A stretch of 6,866 bases of DNA from contig JAOUFP010000155.1 in assembly GCA_029858145.1 (NCBI GenBank), forward strand, positions 1-6,866, written 5' to 3'. Below the pieces are notes generated by a model, which was not told where the DNA came from, searched no databases, and saw nothing but the letters and a program-made list of their open reading frames with translations. The stretch comes from Nitrospirota bacterium (GTDB lineage Bacteria; Nitrospirota; Thermodesulfovibrionia; Thermodesulfovibrionales; UBA6898). Below are positions 6,326-6,866 of this stretch, one piece after another (positions within the stretch are counted from its first letter, which is position 1; each line of letters opens with the position of its first letter). The position numbers and the translations under genes are program-made.

Positions 6326-6491
6326 AGGTAGATCTCCATTAAACCACTCTAGACATTTTGCAGGACAAACATCTCACGTCTTTTAATACGCCTCCCCATT
6401 CAAGCGTTTCCGGTCCAGTACAAATTTATCTTTTTAAAGTAATCGTATCATGCAAAAGAATGCGGCAACGGGAACGAGACCGGTCCGTTTT
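6326..6491 (-). other. Spacer upstream of the ICMT-like gene; probable but unresolved promoter region
   Basis: These 166 bases separate the PfpI-like gene from the next gene. The best promoter-like sequence on the minus strand is an extended -10 element, TGATACGAT (about 6451-6443), with TTGCCG 15 bases before its hexamer, which is shorter than the usual spacing. Nothing downstream of the PfpI stop looks like a classical terminator; an 8-bp palindrome GACCGGTC (6478-6485) is present but has no T run on the minus strand. No small gene was seen. Confidence 0.3.
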
Positions 6492-6866
6492 TTACGGAGA
6501 ACTTTTTTTCGCTATCTTCAGCATCTCTCTCATGAACGCGGGCAAATCAGAAGGCTGTCTGGAGGTGACCAGATTTCCGTCAACGACGACCTCCTTATCC
6601 TCGTAATGAGCCCCGCTCTCTTTCATCTCCTGAGCCACTGACTTGTAATAGGTCGCATGCCGGCCTTTTAATACCCCTGCCGTGATCAGTAGCTGCGGAC
6701 CGTGACAGATCGCGGAAACCGGCTTCCGGTTCTCCATGAAATGCCGTGCGATCTCTATCGCGTCTTTTTCCTTTCTGAGCTTTTCCGGTGCCTTTCCGCC
6801 GGGGAGGACGAGAAGATCATATTCCTCGTGTCTGATTTCCCCGAGATCCTTATTCGCATCGGCTTC
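6492..6866 (-). CDS. DJ-1/PfpI family protein, N-terminus cut by window edge
   Basis: The C-terminal 124 residues of a class I glutamine-amidotransferase-like protein of the PfpI/YhbO subgroup. Relatives have been described as intracellular proteases, general stress proteins or protein/nucleotide deglycases; the true activity is disputed and cannot be decided here. Numbering from the window edge, YDLLVLPGG (16-24) is the strand before the oxyanion region. AICHGPQLL (52-60) is the nucleophile elbow with Cys54 followed by His55. AGVLKGRHATYY (63-74) and VVVDGNLVTSRQPSDLPAF (93-111) are typical of the subgroup. The usual full length is about 165-185 residues, so the first strand and the conserved Glu lie outside the window. 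The frame continues unbroken to base 6866; the internal Met at 6737 is not the start, since conserved sequence precedes it. The next gene is 166 bases away, so this gene is probably a separate transcription unit. Confidence 0.9.
   Translation of the reverse strand, partial: EADANKDLGEIRHEEYDLLVLPGGKAPEKLRKEKDAIEIARHFMENRKPVSAICHGPQLLITAGVLKGRHATYYKSVAQEMKESGAHYEDKEVVVDGNLVTSRQPSDLPAFMREMLKIAKKSSP

Noticed and set aside
6338..6368. Possible promoter TTGTCC, 19 bases, TTTAAT before the ICMT-like gene
   Set aside because: The spacing is long, and a start 7 bases past the -10 would remove most of the GGAG ribosome site that serves the TTG start.
6462..6492. Possible plus-strand terminator (ACGG / CCGT with a T run) beside the PfpI gene
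   Set aside because: The stem is only four to five pairs with a long loop, and no plus-strand gene exists for it to terminate.

Overview
This window carries seven genes, all on the minus strand. From right to left in the direction of transcription they are: a DJ-1/PfpI-family protein cut by the right edge; a three-gene run (ICMT-like membrane methyltransferase, TPR protein, threonine ammonia-lyase); a THUMP-domain RNA methyltransferase of the RlmL/YpsC type; a cold-shock protein; and an ABC-F ATPase cut by the left edge. Every long frame on the plus strand is a shadow of one of these. No tRNA, rRNA, CRISPR array, insertion sequence, phage gene or defence gene was seen. The sequence looks like a chromosomal housekeeping region of a free-living Gram-negative bacterium with roughly balanced base composition. 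Protein style suggests something like Nitrospirota or the former Deltaproteobacteria, but no taxonomic marker is present, so this is only an impression.

Layout. 6866-6492: C-terminal part of the PfpI-like protein. 6491-6326: spacer of 166 bases. 6325-3936: methyltransferase, TPR protein and threonine ammonia-lyase, separated by 24 and 29 bases, each with a Shine-Dalgarno sequence, two of them starting with TTG; probably an operon. 3935-3705: spacer with an unexplained cysteine-rich reading frame and the promoter of the next gene. 3704-2535: RNA methyltransferase. 2534-2316: spacer with a strong promoter and a terminator-like hairpin, both upstream of the cold-shock gene. 2315-2115: cold-shock protein. 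2114-1846: spacer with a GC-rich palindrome and the -10 box of the ABC-F gene. 1845-1: ABC-F protein.

Functionally, the left half is about translation and RNA: an ABC-F ribosome-associated ATPase, an RNA-chaperone cold-shock protein and a probable rRNA methyltransferase, each apparently transcribed from its own promoter. The right half is general metabolism and stress. The clearest signals beyond the genes are regulatory. The cold-shock promoter lies upstream of an intrinsic terminator that therefore falls inside the mRNA leader. The methyltransferase and ABC-F genes each have a perfect TATAAT box 8-9 bases before the ATG and no Shine-Dalgarno sequence, the arrangement of leaderless mRNAs. 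I saw no multi-gene undescribed system; the cysteine-rich frame at about 3772-3943 is the only candidate for an unannotated gene.
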